64,000 bases of DNA. It comes from Amycolatopsis sp. NBRC 101858 (GTDB lineage Bacteria; Actinomycetota; Actinomycetes; Mycobacteriales; Pseudonocardiaceae). Within the stretch, counting starts at the first letter, position 1; each line of letters opens with the position of its first letter. The notes beneath the pieces are model-generated. The model ran no database searches. It was given only the letters and a program-made list of their open reading frames with translations, and was not told the origin of the DNA. Position numbers and translations under genes: made by a program. Where the stretch lies: assembly GCF_030269325.1 (NCBI RefSeq), contig NZ_BSTD01000001.1:946681-1010680 (forward strand). The letters are read 5' to 3'. Below, one piece after another: positions 18,234-26,296 of this stretch.

Positions 18234-18710
18234 ATGGCTGGCAAGGGCACCCCGGCGACGGCGTTGTTGGTGAAGCAGAAAGTCCCGCACACGCTGCACG
18301 CGTACGACCACGACCCGCGCGCGGAGTCGTACGGGCTGGAGGCGGTGGAGGCGCTGGGCCTGGAGCGCGCGAGGGTGTTCAAGACACTGGTGGCCGAGGT
18401 GGACGGCCGCCTCGTGGTGGGCGTCGTCCCGGTCACGGGGCAGCTGGACCTGAAGGCGTTGGCGGCCGCGGCGGGCGGGAAGAAGGCCAAGATGGCCGAC
18501 CCGGCGGCGGCTCAGCGGGCCACGGGATACGTGCTGGGCGGGATCTCCCCGCTGGGCCACCGCAGCCGGCTGCCGGTGGTGATCGACGCGTCGGCTTCGG
18601 GGTTCGAGACGGTGTTCTGCTCGGCGGGCCGTCGGGGGCTGGAGGTGGAGGTGGCCCCGGGCGAGCTGGTCCGGCTGACCTCCGCGGTGGTGGCACCGAT
18701 CGCCGCCTGA
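18234..18710 (+). CDS. ybaK: YbaK/EbsC-type Cys-tRNA(Pro) deacylase
   Basis: 158 residues of a single YbaK domain. Recognisable blocks are [39 protein letters not shown], with the substrate-positioning lysine in VFKTL, then [36 protein letters not shown] and the end [14 protein letters not shown]. It hydrolyses mischarged Cys-tRNA(Pro) in translation quality control. The ATG at 18234 fits the family length. It is divergent from sigH, and the sigH promoter lies only 15 bases away, so expression of the two may influence each other. Confidence 0.9.
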   Translation: MAGKGTPATALLVKQKVPHTLHAYDHDPRAESYGLEAVEALGLERARVFKTLVAEVDGRLVVGVVPVTGQLDLKALAAAAGGKKAKMADPAAAQRATGYVLGGISPLGHRSRLPVVIDASASGFETVFCSAGRRGLEVEVAPGELVRLTSAVVAPIAA

Positions 18711-18718
18711 CCTGCGGC

Positions 18719-19207
18719 TCAAGGCAGCAGCAACCCGGCGACGCCGACCAGCATCGCTCCCGCGAGCAGCCAGATCGCCCACGTCACGCAGCGATACTTG
18801 CGCTCGGCCGCCCGCGAGAACACCCAGATGTGCTGGGTCAGGTTCGCGGTCAGCTCATCGGGCTCGCCGAGGACGGCCAGCGCGGCGGCGCGGTACTCGG
18901 CCGCCGAGCCGAAGGCCGCGATCGTGCCGTAGTGCGAGATCGCCTTCGTGCCCAGCCGGCGCGCTCTCGGGACCACCGTCCAGATCGCCAGCAGGACGCT
19001 GGCCGCGGCGAGCGTGATCGCGGCCGACAACGCCACCACCGCCGGCACGTCCGGCGGGGGTGATCCGCGCAGCCGGGTCGCCGCCACCGCCAGGACCGCT
19101 CCGCCCACGGCGAAGGTCGCTCCGGCCTTCGTGTCGGCGGTCCGGATCCACTCGCTCACGATCTGCAGGGTGCGCCACAGGTCGGCGTGCACCTCGTCGT
19201 CGCCCAC
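18719..19207 (-). CDS. Pycsar effector-like membrane protein (DUF5706 type)
   Basis: About 162 residues. It starts near DEVHADLWRTLQIVSEWIRTADTKAG, with two membrane segments (GATFAVGGAVLAVAATRL and VPAVVALSAAITLAAASVLLAIWTVV), the loop ISHYGTIAAFGSAAEY and then FSRAAERKYRCVTWAIWLLAGAMLVGVAGLLL with a third segment. The DTKA block, the YG-F---EY loop and the SRAAERKY block before the last helix are the hallmark of the transmembrane effectors of Pycsar cyclic-nucleotide defence. No pyrimidine cyclase gene is nearby, so a defence role is open. The start is uncertain; GTG at 19207 lies 25 bases after the phosphotransferase stop and has a weak ribosome binding site. Confidence 0.68.
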   Translation of the reverse strand: MGDDEVHADLWRTLQIVSEWIRTADTKAGATFAVGGAVLAVAATRLRGSPPPDVPAVVALSAAITLAAASVLLAIWTVVPRARRLGTKAISHYGTIAAFGSAAEYRAAALAVLGEPDELTANLTQHIWVFSRAAERKYRCVTWAIWLLAGAMLVGVAGLLLP

Positions 19208-19232
19208 GTCCGGAAGTGACGGACGGCCGGGC

Positions 19233-19994
19233 TCAGGCGAGCAACGCACGCAGCCAGAGGTCGTGGTGCTGCTCCAGGTAGTCGGCCCGCTGCCGCCAGT
19301 GCGTGCCGTGGCCTTCGCGCCAAAGGTGCGTCCACGGCTCCTCGCCCACTGCGGCCTGCGCGGCCAGGAAGTCGTGCATCGCCCGCGCGCGCGGGCCCAG
19401 CAGGCTCGCCAGCTCACGGCGTTCGGCCTCGGCCAGGTCGTAGGCGTCGGCGAGCAAGCGCATCCGCCGGGCCGCCGCGGCCTGCGCCACCCCGCCGGTC
19501 AGCAGGGCGAAGTCGTTGGCCGTGTAGGCGAGGTCCCACAGCCGGGTGCCGGGCGCCGCGGTGTCCCAGTCGATGAACGCCCAGCGGGGGCCACCCACCA
19601 CGAGGTTCCACGGCGCGAGGTCGTGGTGGGCGATGATCTCGGCTCCGTCCGCGGGGATGAGCACCCGCCACGACGCCCCCGGCGGCGGCACGAAACCGGC
19701 GACGGCGTCGTGGAAGTCGCGGACCAGGCGGCCCACCGCGACCACCGCCGCGTCCGGTTCCAGGAGGTCGATCCGGTCGGGCCACGGCACGTCGCCCGGG
19801 ATGAACTCGAGCACCTCGCGGCCGCGCTCGTCCAGGCCCAGCGACCGGGGCGCGCCGCGGAAGCCCACCGAGCGCAGGTGCTCGAGCAGGGCGTGCACCG
19901 ACGGTGTCCACGGCCCGGCCGGCCGGCGCACGGTGTTGCCCACCCGGACGACGCCGGCGCTCACGTTGCCGCCGGTGAGGGGGATTTCCGCCAC
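19233..19994 (-). CDS. Aminoglycoside phosphotransferase family protein
   Basis: 253 residues, GTG start. The kinase-like fold is shown by the catalytic loop IIAHHDLAPWNLVVGG (Brenner motif H-x-D-x4-N) and the metal-binding WAFIDWDTAAPGTRLWDLAYTANDF. The N-terminal lobe is short and lacks a clear glycine-rich loop, as in many APH relatives. Such proteins phosphorylate small molecules (aminoglycosides, choline, homoserine, sugars), and nothing here identifies the substrate. It precedes the Pycsar-like gene by 25 bases on the same strand. Confidence 0.83.
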   Translation of the reverse strand: MAEIPLTGGNVSAGVVRVGNTVRRPAGPWTPSVHALLEHLRSVGFRGAPRSLGLDERGREVLEFIPGDVPWPDRIDLLEPDAAVVAVGRLVRDFHDAVAGFVPPPGASWRVLIPADGAEIIAHHDLAPWNLVVGGPRWAFIDWDTAAPGTRLWDLAYTANDFALLTGGVAQAAAARRMRLLADAYDLAEAERRELASLLGPRARAMHDFLAAQAAVGEEPWTHLWREGHGTHWRQRADYLEQHHDLWLRALLA

Positions 19995-20004
19995 GAGCGA
20001 GGCC

Positions 20005-20613
20005 TCAGGCCAGCGGGCGCAGCACCCGCGACAGCCACTCCGTCGCCGCCCGGGAAACCGTCTCCAGGTCCTTGCCCAGGTTGTGGTCGCCGTCGACCAG
20101 GACCAGTTCCTGGTGCGCGCCCACCTTCGGCCGCCCGAACGGGTCGCGCTCGCCCTGGATCACCAGGGTCGGGACCTCGACCGCGTCGAACTCCGGCTGG
20201 CGGGTCTTCTCCGGGCGGCCCGGCGGGTGCTCCGGGAACGCCAAGCACAGCACCGCCACCGCCTGCCCGGCCGTCGCCGTGCGGCAGGCCACCCGGGCTC
20301 CGGACGAGCGGCCGCCGAACACGAACGGCAGGCCGTCGAAGCGCTCCGACAGCTCGTCCGCGATCGTCAGCCACGCCGCGTCCAGCTGGTTCGCCGGGGC
20401 CGGCGCCCGGCGGCCCGCCACCTTGTACGGCTGCTCCACCAGCGCCACGTGCACCCCGGCCGCCTGGGCCGCGCGCGTCACCGCCACCAGGTCCTTGGCG
20501 CCCAGGCCGCCGCCCGCGCCGTGGCCCAGCATCAGGACCGCCGTGCCCTCTTCGGCGCAGTGCAGGTAGACCCGGGCCAGGCCGTGCGCGGTGTCGATCT
20601 TGAGCGCGGTCAT
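20005..20613 (-). CDS. Alpha/beta hydrolase of the KANL3/Tex30 type
   Basis: 202 residues. The oxyanion region LMLGHGAGGGLGAKDL is followed by the nucleophile elbow FGGRSSGARVACRTA (G-R-S-S-G), the acid-bearing strand VPTLVIQGERDPFGRP and the histidine block LVDGDHNLGKDLE. This small lidless hydrolase group (dienelactone-hydrolase-like) has no settled substrate. The start MTALKIDTAHG gives an ATGA overlap with the upstream SRAP gene, so they are translationally coupled. Confidence 0.83.
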   Translation of the reverse strand: MTALKIDTAHGLARVYLHCAEEGTAVLMLGHGAGGGLGAKDLVAVTRAAQAAGVHVALVEQPYKVAGRRAPAPANQLDAAWLTIADELSERFDGLPFVFGGRSSGARVACRTATAGQAVAVLCLAFPEHPPGRPEKTRQPEFDAVEVPTLVIQGERDPFGRPKVGAHQELVLVDGDHNLGKDLETVSRAATEWLSRVLRPLA

Positions 20614-21368
20614 GACTTCGGCGCGTCGAACAACGCGCCCTCTTGGGCCGGCTCGACGCGCTCCAGCAGCTCGGGCCCGTTGTTGCGGACGTTGTTGACC
20701 AGGGTCGAGATCGGCCGCAGCTCCAGCGACGCCACGATGTCGTCCGGCGTCGGCACCAGCAGGTCCTTGACGTCCTCGCGGTCCGGGTCGAGCCAGCCGT
20801 CCCAATGGGACTTGGGCACGATCAGCGGCATCCGGTGGTGGACGTCGGTGAGCTGGCCGGCGGCGTCGGTCGTGATGATCGAGAACGTGATCAGCGGCGA
20901 CGCGTCCTTGTCGTCCTTCGGGTGCCAGCTCTCCCAGATCCCGCCGAACGCGATCGAGGAGCCGTCCGGCTCCGTCATGTAGAACGGCTCCTTCTCCTTG
21001 CCGGTGCGGCGCCACTCGAACCAGCCGTCGGCCGGCACCAGGCAGCGGCGCGACACCAGCGCGCGGCGGAAGGCGGGCTTCTCCGCGGCCGTCTCGGCGC
21101 GCGTGTTGATCATCCGCGAGCCGATCGACGGGTCCTTGGCCCAGAACGGCACCAGGCCCCACTTCATCATCCGCAGCGAACGCTCGGCGGGCTCGTCTTC
21201 GAGGACCTGGCCGTCTTCGTCACGCGGGTGCCGCTGCACGACGGTGACCACGTTCTTCGTCGGCGCGACGTTGTGGTCGGCGCGCGCGTGGCCCTCGGTG
21301 AGGTCGATCGCCTCGAACTCTTCGATCAGCTTCGCCGGGTCCTTCGTGGCGGCGTAGCGGCCGCACAT
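20610..21368 (-). CDS. SRAP family abasic-site processing protein (YedK/HMCES-like)
   Basis: 252 residues. The start MCGRYA places the catalytic cysteine at position 2 after methionine removal, and GAGGAGG lies 9 bases upstream. Other family marks are the VAPTKNV asparagine region, MKWGLVPFWAKD, INTRAETAAEKPAFRRAL, RRCLVPADGWFEW with its catalytic glutamate, and THHRMP-like DVHHRMPLIVP. It crosslinks covalently to abasic sites in single-stranded DNA and protects them. An earlier in-frame codon is rejected because it would bury Cys2. In mycobacteria the homologue is Rv3226c, next to aroA, which is absent here. Confidence 0.93.
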   Translation of the reverse strand: MCGRYAATKDPAKLIEEFEAIDLTEGHARADHNVAPTKNVVTVVQRHPRDEDGQVLEDEPAERSLRMMKWGLVPFWAKDPSIGSRMINTRAETAAEKPAFRRALVSRRCLVPADGWFEWRRTGKEKEPFYMTEPDGSSIAFGGIWESWHPKDDKDASPLITFSIITTDAAGQLTDVHHRMPLIVPKSHWDGWLDPDREDVKDLLVPTPDDIVASLELRPISTLVNNVRNNGPELLERVEPAQEGALFDAPKS

Positions 21369-21484
21369 GACCAACCTCCTCGCGTACCGGAACAGCCGGG
21401 ACGCCATCGTTACACGCAGGCCAGGGCCGTGGCGAGCGACGTGGGATCATTCGGGTGGGCACCGGTGCACGAGAGGACGAGGGT

Positions 21485-22507
21485 TTGGCGCGCAACGACT
21501 GGAGCAAGCTGGACGAGTCCGACGTCCGCGTGCGTCCGGGCAAGGGCACCAGGCCCCGCAGCAAGCGCCGTCCCGAGCACGCCGACGCCGTCAACGCCAT
21601 GGTCATCGGCAAGGACCGCGGGCGCTGGACCTGCGCGATCGACGCCGATCCCGACCGGGTGATCACCACGATGCGGGCCCGCGAGATGGGCCGGACGCCG
21701 GTGGTGGTCGGCGACCGGGTCGGCGTGGTCGGCGACGTCTCCGGCAAGCCGGACACCCTCGCGCGCATCATCCGCGTCGACGAGCGCAGCAGCTCCCTCC
21801 TGCGCACGGCCGACGACACCGACCCGTACGAGCGGCTGGTCGTCGCCAACGCCGAGCGCCTGCTGATCGTCACCGCGCTCGCCGACCCGCCGCCGCGCAC
21901 CGGCTTCATCGACCGCTGCATCGTCGCCTGCTACGCGGGCGGCGTCGAGCCCGTGCTGTGCCTGACGAAGGCCGACCTGGCCAGCCCGGACGAGCTGCTC
22001 GCGGGCTACGCGGGCCTCGACATCCCGGCGATCGTCAGCCGCTACGACGAAACCCCCGAAGGCCTCGCCGGGATGCTGAAGGACCGGGTGACGGCCCTGG
22101 TCGGCCACTCCGGTGTCGGCAAGTCGACATTGGTCAACCGCCTGGTCCCGGACGCCGACCTGGCCGTCGGCGTGGTGAGCGGGGTCGGGAAGGGGCGGCA
22201 CACGTCCGTCGCCGCGGTGGCGCTGCCGCTGCCCGACGGCGGCTGGGTGATCGACACACCGGGCGTCCGGTCGTTCGGGCTGGCCCACGTCACCGCGGAC
22301 GACATCGTCGACGCCTTCGAGGAGTTCGCCGCGGCCGCCGAGGAGTGCCCGTCGGGCTGCGGGCACCTCGGGCCGCCCGAGGACCCGGGCTGCGCGCTCG
22401 ACGACGTCGTCACCGAGGGCAAGGCGGGTGCCGAGCGGCTGGCGTCGCTGCGCCGGCTGCTGGCCTCCCGCGGCGGCCACGAAGTGGCCCGCGTCACAGA
22501 CGCTTGA
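21485..22507 (+). CDS. rsgA: Ribosome small-subunit-dependent GTPase A
   Basis: About 340 residues. An N-terminal OB-fold (MVIGKDRGRWTCAID to VVVGDRVGV) precedes a circularly permuted GTPase with G4 TKADL, G1 GHSGVGKST and G3 DTPGVRSF. The C-terminal zinc finger is CPSGCGHLGPPEDPGCAL (C-X4-C-X-H-X7-C). RsgA acts in late 30S maturation. The TTG start (MARNDWSKLDESDVRVRPG) is chosen because GAGGACGAGGG precedes it; a GTG 10 codons earlier is possible. It is divergent from the SRAP gene. Confidence 0.9.
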   Translation: MARNDWSKLDESDVRVRPGKGTRPRSKRRPEHADAVNAMVIGKDRGRWTCAIDADPDRVITTMRAREMGRTPVVVGDRVGVVGDVSGKPDTLARIIRVDERSSSLLRTADDTDPYERLVVANAERLLIVTALADPPPRTGFIDRCIVACYAGGVEPVLCLTKADLASPDELLAGYAGLDIPAIVSRYDETPEGLAGMLKDRVTALVGHSGVGKSTLVNRLVPDADLAVGVVSGVGKGRHTSVAAVALPLPDGGWVIDTPGVRSFGLAHVTADDIVDAFEEFAAAAEECPSGCGHLGPPEDPGCALDDVVTEGKAGAERLASLRRLLASRGGHEVARVTDA

Positions 22508-22515
22508 GACAACCG

Positions 22516-22541
22516 GGAACCAGATTCCGATCGTCACCGTC
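22516..22541 (+). promoter_or_regulatory. Possible ECF-type promoter of the first lipoprotein gene
   Basis: GGAAC (22516-22520) and CGTC (22538-22541) are separated by 17 bases, similar to ECF sigma promoters of the SigE class. It lies about 68 bases before the ATG. The match is short and could be chance. Confidence 0.3.
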
Positions 22542-22608
22542 CCAGTGGTAACTATTCGTCCGATCGGGCGATATGCCGAGCGGAAGATCCGACTCTGAGG
22601 GGAATTCG

Positions 22609-23493
22609 ATGCGCAAGACCACCCTGGTCGCCGCGGGCGCCGCGCTGGTGCTCACGCTGACCGCGTGCAGCACTTCCGGCACCGCCGAACCGGCCGGCGC
22701 GGGCAACCAGACCCAGGCCAACGGCGGCGGGCTCCTCGCTTCGCCGTTCACCGACGCGATCCAGCTGGCGTCGGCGTCGAAGCAGGGCACCGAGAAGTCC
22801 AAGTCGGCGAAGTTCACCATGGAGGGCTCCGCCGCCGGCCAGACGATCAGCGCGACCGGCGCGATGGCCTTCGACGGTGCGAACACCAAGTTCTCGATGA
22901 CCAGCACCGCGGCCGGCGAGACCACCGAGATGCGCATGGTCGACAAGGTCATGTACATCAAGCTGCCCGCCGAAGAGCAGAAGCAGATGGGCACCGACAA
23001 GTCGTGGGCCAAGATCTCGGCCGACGGCACCGACCCGGTCTCGCAGGCGCTGGGCGCCTCGCTGTCGCAGTCGGCGGAGCAGAGCGACCCGAGCAAGATG
23101 CTCGACCAGATCTCGAAGGCGGGCCGGATCGTCTCGTCCGACCAGACCGAGCTGAACGGCGAGCAGGTCAACCACTACAAGGTCGAGCTGGACATCGCCA
23201 AGGCGATCGACCAGTTCACCGGTTCGGTCCCGGCGGCGGCGCGGGACAAGCTCACCGAGATGCTCAAGGGCAAGGACATCAAGATCCCGGCCGAGCTGTG
23301 GCTGAACAAGGACAACCTGCCGGTCCAGGTCACCATGGACCAGGGCCCGATGATGCAGGCGCTGGGCGCGCCCGCGGGCGACGCGAAGTTCACGATGAAG
23401 TACAGCGACTGGGGCACCCAGGTCGACGTCTCGGCCCCGCCGGCCGACCAGGTCGTCGACCTCGGCGAGCTGATGAAGAAGGCCGGACGCTGA
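22609..23493 (+). CDS. LppX/LprAFG-like lipoprotein
   Basis: 294 residues. The lipobox is LTLTACSTS, so the protein is anchored outside the membrane. The mature part has the LprG/LppX layout: a Gly/Ala-rich linker, AIQLASASKQGTEKSKSAKFTMEGSAAGQTISATGAMAFDG, a middle region KSWAKISADGTDPVSQALG and the end IPAELWLNKDNLPVQVTMDQ ... TMKYSDWGTQVDVSAPPADQV. Related mycobacterial proteins carry lipids in a hydrophobic pocket. GAGGGGAA precedes the ATG. The next gene is a paralogue, separated from it by a strong hairpin. Confidence 0.8.
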   Translation: MRKTTLVAAGAALVLTLTACSTSGTAEPAGAGNQTQANGGGLLASPFTDAIQLASASKQGTEKSKSAKFTMEGSAAGQTISATGAMAFDGANTKFSMTSTAAGETTEMRMVDKVMYIKLPAEEQKQMGTDKSWAKISADGTDPVSQALGASLSQSAEQSDPSKMLDQISKAGRIVSSDQTELNGEQVNHYKVELDIAKAIDQFTGSVPAAARDKLTEMLKGKDIKIPAELWLNKDNLPVQVTMDQGPMMQALGAPAGDAKFTMKYSDWGTQVDVSAPPADQVVDLGELMKKAGR

Positions 23494-23506
23494 GACTCTG
23501 AGTAGC

Positions 23507-23540
23507 AGCGGCTCCCCCGAACGTGTTCGGGGGAGCCGCT
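23507..23540. terminator. 16-bp perfect hairpin between the two lipoprotein genes
   Basis: Arms 23507-23522 and 23525-23540 are perfectly complementary around GT, followed by GTGTTTT at 23541, which suits a rho-independent terminator. The second lipoprotein gene starts 18 bases later. Confidence 0.8.
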
Positions 23541-23557
23541 GTGTTTTGGTGGGCACC

Positions 23558-24295
23558 ATGCGCAAAGCCGCCGTCGTGCTGCTGCTCGTCCTGCTCACCG
23601 GCTGCTCCGGCGCGCCGCCCCCACCCGCGTTCACCGACGCGCGGGAGCTGGCCGACGCCGCCACGGCGGCCACGACAGCCGGCGGCTCGGCGAAGTTCAG
23701 CACCGACGTCGCGGTGGGCCAGGTCCGCTCGAAGGGCCAGGGCCAGGCGCGGTTCGGCCCCGGCGGGACGTCCCAGGTGATGACGACCGACTTCATCGGC
23801 GAGCCGATGGAGCTGCGGCTGGTGGCCGGGAAGCTGTACGCGAAGGTCCCGGAGGGGTCGCGCGACGAGGTCGGGGCGGGCAAGCCGTGGGTGGCGGTCG
23901 CGGCGGACGGCACCGACCCGTTTTCCCAGGTCCTCGGCGGCAGTCTCGCCCAGCTCGCGGCCCAGAACGACCCGGCGCACACGCTGGGCGAGATCCGGAC
24001 GGCCGGCACGATCGTCTCTTCCGAGCGCACGGAGCTGGACGGCGTGGCCGCGGAGCACTACCGGGTGGAGCTGGATCTGGCCCGCCTGGGCGCGGACCTG
24101 CCCGCGGGTTTGCCCGCGGGCTCGGCCGGCCGGTTCCCCGTGGAGCTCTGGCTCGACGACACGCGCCGGCCGGTGCAGGTGGTGCTGGACCTGTCGCCGA
24201 TCGTGCAGGGCGGGGAGGCGCGGATCACGACCCGCTACCGCGAGTGGGGCGCGCCGGTCGACGTGCAGCCGCCGCCCGCGGGCGAAGTCGGCTAG
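23558..24295 (+). CDS. LppX/LprAFG-like lipoprotein, paralogue
   Basis: 245 residues with lipobox LLTGCSGAP. It is a shorter paralogue of the upstream lipoprotein: both contain the block ADGTDP(V/F)SQ(A/V)LG(A/G)SL, a GTIVSS(E/D)(R/Q)TEL(D/N)G region, (P)VELWL(D/N) and a final R/KYxxWG(A/T)PVDVxxPPA. The first copy ends in a terminator and this one begins 18 bases after it, so it may depend on read-through or on a promoter inside the preceding gene. The start at MRKAAVV is set by the signal peptide. Confidence 0.8.
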   Translation: MRKAAVVLLLVLLTGCSGAPPPPAFTDARELADAATAATTAGGSAKFSTDVAVGQVRSKGQGQARFGPGGTSQVMTTDFIGEPMELRLVAGKLYAKVPEGSRDEVGAGKPWVAVAADGTDPFSQVLGGSLAQLAAQNDPAHTLGEIRTAGTIVSSERTELDGVAAEHYRVELDLARLGADLPAGLPAGSAGRFPVELWLDDTRRPVQVVLDLSPIVQGGEARITTRYREWGAPVDVQPPPAGEVG

Positions 24296-24346
24296 TCACG
24301 TTTTCGCGCGCTCGCTCGTCCGGTTCTCAGTCGAAAGGAGACGGAC

Positions 24347-25228
24347 GTGCGGGTGATGGTGATCGGGGCGACGGGCGTGCTGGGGGTGCCGGCGGTGGCC
24401 CGGCTGCTGGCGGCGGGGCACGAGGTGAGCGGGCTGGCGCGGGACGCGTCGCGCGCACCGGCGATCCAGGCGACGGGCGCGAAGCCGGTGCCGGGTGACT
24501 TGTTCTCGGCGTCATCGCTGGTGACGGCCTTGCGCGGGCACGACGCGGTGCTGAACCTGGCGACGCGCATTCCCCGGAAGGTGACGAGCAAGTCCGCCTG
24601 GGCGGAGAACGACCGGGTCCGGCTGGCGGGGAGCGCCGCGCTGGCCGCGGCCGTCCGGGAGGTCGAGGAGCTGCGGATCGTGGTCCAGGAGGGGATTTCG
24701 TTCGTGTACGCGGACGGCGGAGACCGCGTTTTGGCCGAGGACGCCCCTTTGCGGCCCCGCGGGGTGACGGCGTCGTCGGTGGTGGCGCACGAGAACGTGG
24801 CGGCGCTGGAGGACCGCACGGTGGTCCGGCTCCGGATCGGGACGGTGGTGGGGTCGGACACGCTGACGGCGGCATTGCTGGCGTCAGCCCGGCGCGGCGC
24901 ACCGTTGATCATGGGATCCCGGACGGATTGGACGACGGCGATCCACCCATCCGACGCGGGAGCGGCGGCGGTCGCGGTGTTGGACGCGCCTTCGGGTGTC
25001 TACAACGTGGGGGCGCCGGCGGTGCGGAAGGGCGTGCTCGGGGAGGCGATGGCCGCGGCTGCCGGGGTGCGGAAGGCGCGGGCGGTGCCGAAGTGGGTGC
25101 TCTCGCGGGTGGCCATGGCGGAGCCGATGGCGCGGTCGCAGCGGGTGGATTCCGGGAAGCTGACGGCCGTGACCGGGTGGCGGTGCGCACGGCCGGTGCC
25201 AGGTCCGGACTGGTTCACCGCGGGCTGA
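24347..25228 (+). CDS. NAD(P)H-binding / epimerase-like protein
   Basis: 293 residues, GTG start with AAGGAGA upstream. The Rossmann motif is VMVIGATGVLGVPAVARLLAAGH (G-A-T-G-x-L-G), the acidic turn is LARDASRAP, and the family region AVLNLATRIPRK and SFVYADGGD follow. The usual catalytic Tyr-X3-Lys of extended SDRs is not obvious, so this is closer to the atypical NmrA-like reductases or a nucleotide-sugar epimerase relative. It lies in the same direction as the lipoproteins with 51 bases between, and the function is unassigned. Confidence 0.75.
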   Translation: MRVMVIGATGVLGVPAVARLLAAGHEVSGLARDASRAPAIQATGAKPVPGDLFSASSLVTALRGHDAVLNLATRIPRKVTSKSAWAENDRVRLAGSAALAAAVREVEELRIVVQEGISFVYADGGDRVLAEDAPLRPRGVTASSVVAHENVAALEDRTVVRLRIGTVVGSDTLTAALLASARRGAPLIMGSRTDWTTAIHPSDAGAAAVAVLDAPSGVYNVGAPAVRKGVLGEAMAAAAGVRKARAVPKWVLSRVAMAEPMARSQRVDSGKLTAVTGWRCARPVPGPDWFTAG

Positions 25229-25804
25229 GCTGCTGGGGCCTCGCTGGACGGCCTGTTCCTGTCAGGGGCCGGCGCGACGGACGGCGTGCGGTGCTCGCGC
25301 CGGCCAGGCGCACTTCGACGAACCGCGTCTTCCGGCGCGAAGCCGATTGGGTTGAGTGGTCGGGCCCAGGACGGGTCCGCTGGCCTGCATAAGTCGTTCA
25401 AGACATTCGAATCCCGGCCGCGGCTGTCCCGCCCGTGCGGTGCAGTTCGCATGAACGCGATTCCGCCTGGCCCTGTCCCGGCGAAGCGTGAGCGGGGTTG
25501 CTCGAGGTCCTCCGGAACCCGGCGATTTCGTCAGCCGGACCACGCAGCTCGCGGACGCCGTCATTCGGATCGCGGAGTCATCACCGCTCGGCGGGCGGGG
25601 CAACTCTGACGAGATTGCGAATGAAGCTCATCGGCGACATTCGAGCCGACGGTGAGCGGTTGGGGGGCCAAGGCCCCCACCGGACAGCCCCCGCCCATCC
25701 CTGGGGGGCGTCCCGGCTCCAGTCTATCGGCCACCCCCGACCGAAACCCCGATTCAGCCGTCAAATCCACAAGTTGTCCACAGGTGCACCCACCTGTGGA
25801 CAAC
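25229..25804. other. 576-base region without a recognisable gene
   Basis: GC content falls here relative to the flanks and short frames on both strands show no homology, signal peptide or ribosome binding site. TTCGAATC near 25408 is not flanked by a tRNA T-stem. The right end carries the inverted DnaA-box hairpin at 25772-25805. Confidence 0.45.
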
Positions 25805-25805
25805 T
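25763..25805. promoter_or_regulatory. DnaA-box cluster forming a 15-bp hairpin
   Basis: Arms 25772-25786 and 25791-25805 are perfectly complementary over 15 bases with a 4-base loop. Each arm contains TTGTCCACA, the preferred DnaA box of high-GC actinobacteria, in opposite orientation. A third box-like AAATCCACA ends at 25771. The right arm touches the stop codon of the minus-strand DUF6912 gene, so it could equally be that gene's transcription terminator. No T-run follows. Confidence 0.55.
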
Positions 25806-26296
25806 CAGAGCAGCTCCAGCAAAAACGGCAGTTCCTGCGGCGCGTACCAAGCCAGCTCGTGGTCCTCGGCGTCCCCCAAGGTGAACTCCGCGTCCGGATC
25901 CCCGAGGTCCGCCGCGTCGATCACCGCCGCCGCCGCGGATACCGCGTCCGCCGCCTCCGAGGCGTCCACGTGGATTGCCGCCACCGCCGACAGCGGGATC
26001 GGGCCTCCGATGCGGACCACCGGTGCGTCCAGGTCCGGCCGCAGCGTCACCCCCGCGACGTCCGCCGAAATCACCACCCGGCGGGGCTCGCCCTTCTCCT
26101 CCGCCGCGATCAGCCGCAGGGATGCCCGGGCCGCGTCCAGCAAGGCCGCGTACTCCAGCTCTTCGTCCGTGCCGCTCGCATACGCCTCGCGCAACGCCGG
26201 CGTCAGCGCGAACGCCGTTCCGCTGCGGGCGCGGAACTCCCCCGAGGATTCGAGGTCGCGAAGCATCGCGATGGTCGCAGGCAGATAGACCCTCAC
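25805..26296 (-). CDS. DUF6912 family protein
   Basis: 163 residues, GTG start. It begins MRVYLPATIAMLRDLESSGEF, has TPALREAYASGTDEELEYAALLDAARASLRLIA and ends with DAADLGDPDAEFTLGDAEDHELAWYAPQELPFLLEL, the conserved pattern of this actinobacterial family of unknown function. The start overlaps the stop of the upstream acyltransferase gene (GTGA), so the two are coupled. No catalytic motif seen. Confidence 0.8.
   Translation of the reverse strand: MRVYLPATIAMLRDLESSGEFRARSGTAFALTPALREAYASGTDEELEYAALLDAARASLRLIAAEEKGEPRRVVISADVAGVTLRPDLDAPVVRIGGPIPLSAVAAIHVDASEAADAVSAAAAVIDAADLGDPDAEFTLGDAEDHELAWYAPQELPFLLELL

Noticed and set aside
18041..18490. N-terminal extension of SigH
   Set aside because: The extension crosses the sigma-type promoter and the ybaK start, and its composition is unlike region 2 flanks; mycobacterial SigH starts close to the position chosen here.
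25400..25425. Possible tRNA fragment or attachment site because of TTCGAATC
   Set aside because: The five bases before and after the putative T-loop do not pair (AGACA against CCCGG), and no acceptor stem, anticodon arm or CCA end is found, so it is a chance match.
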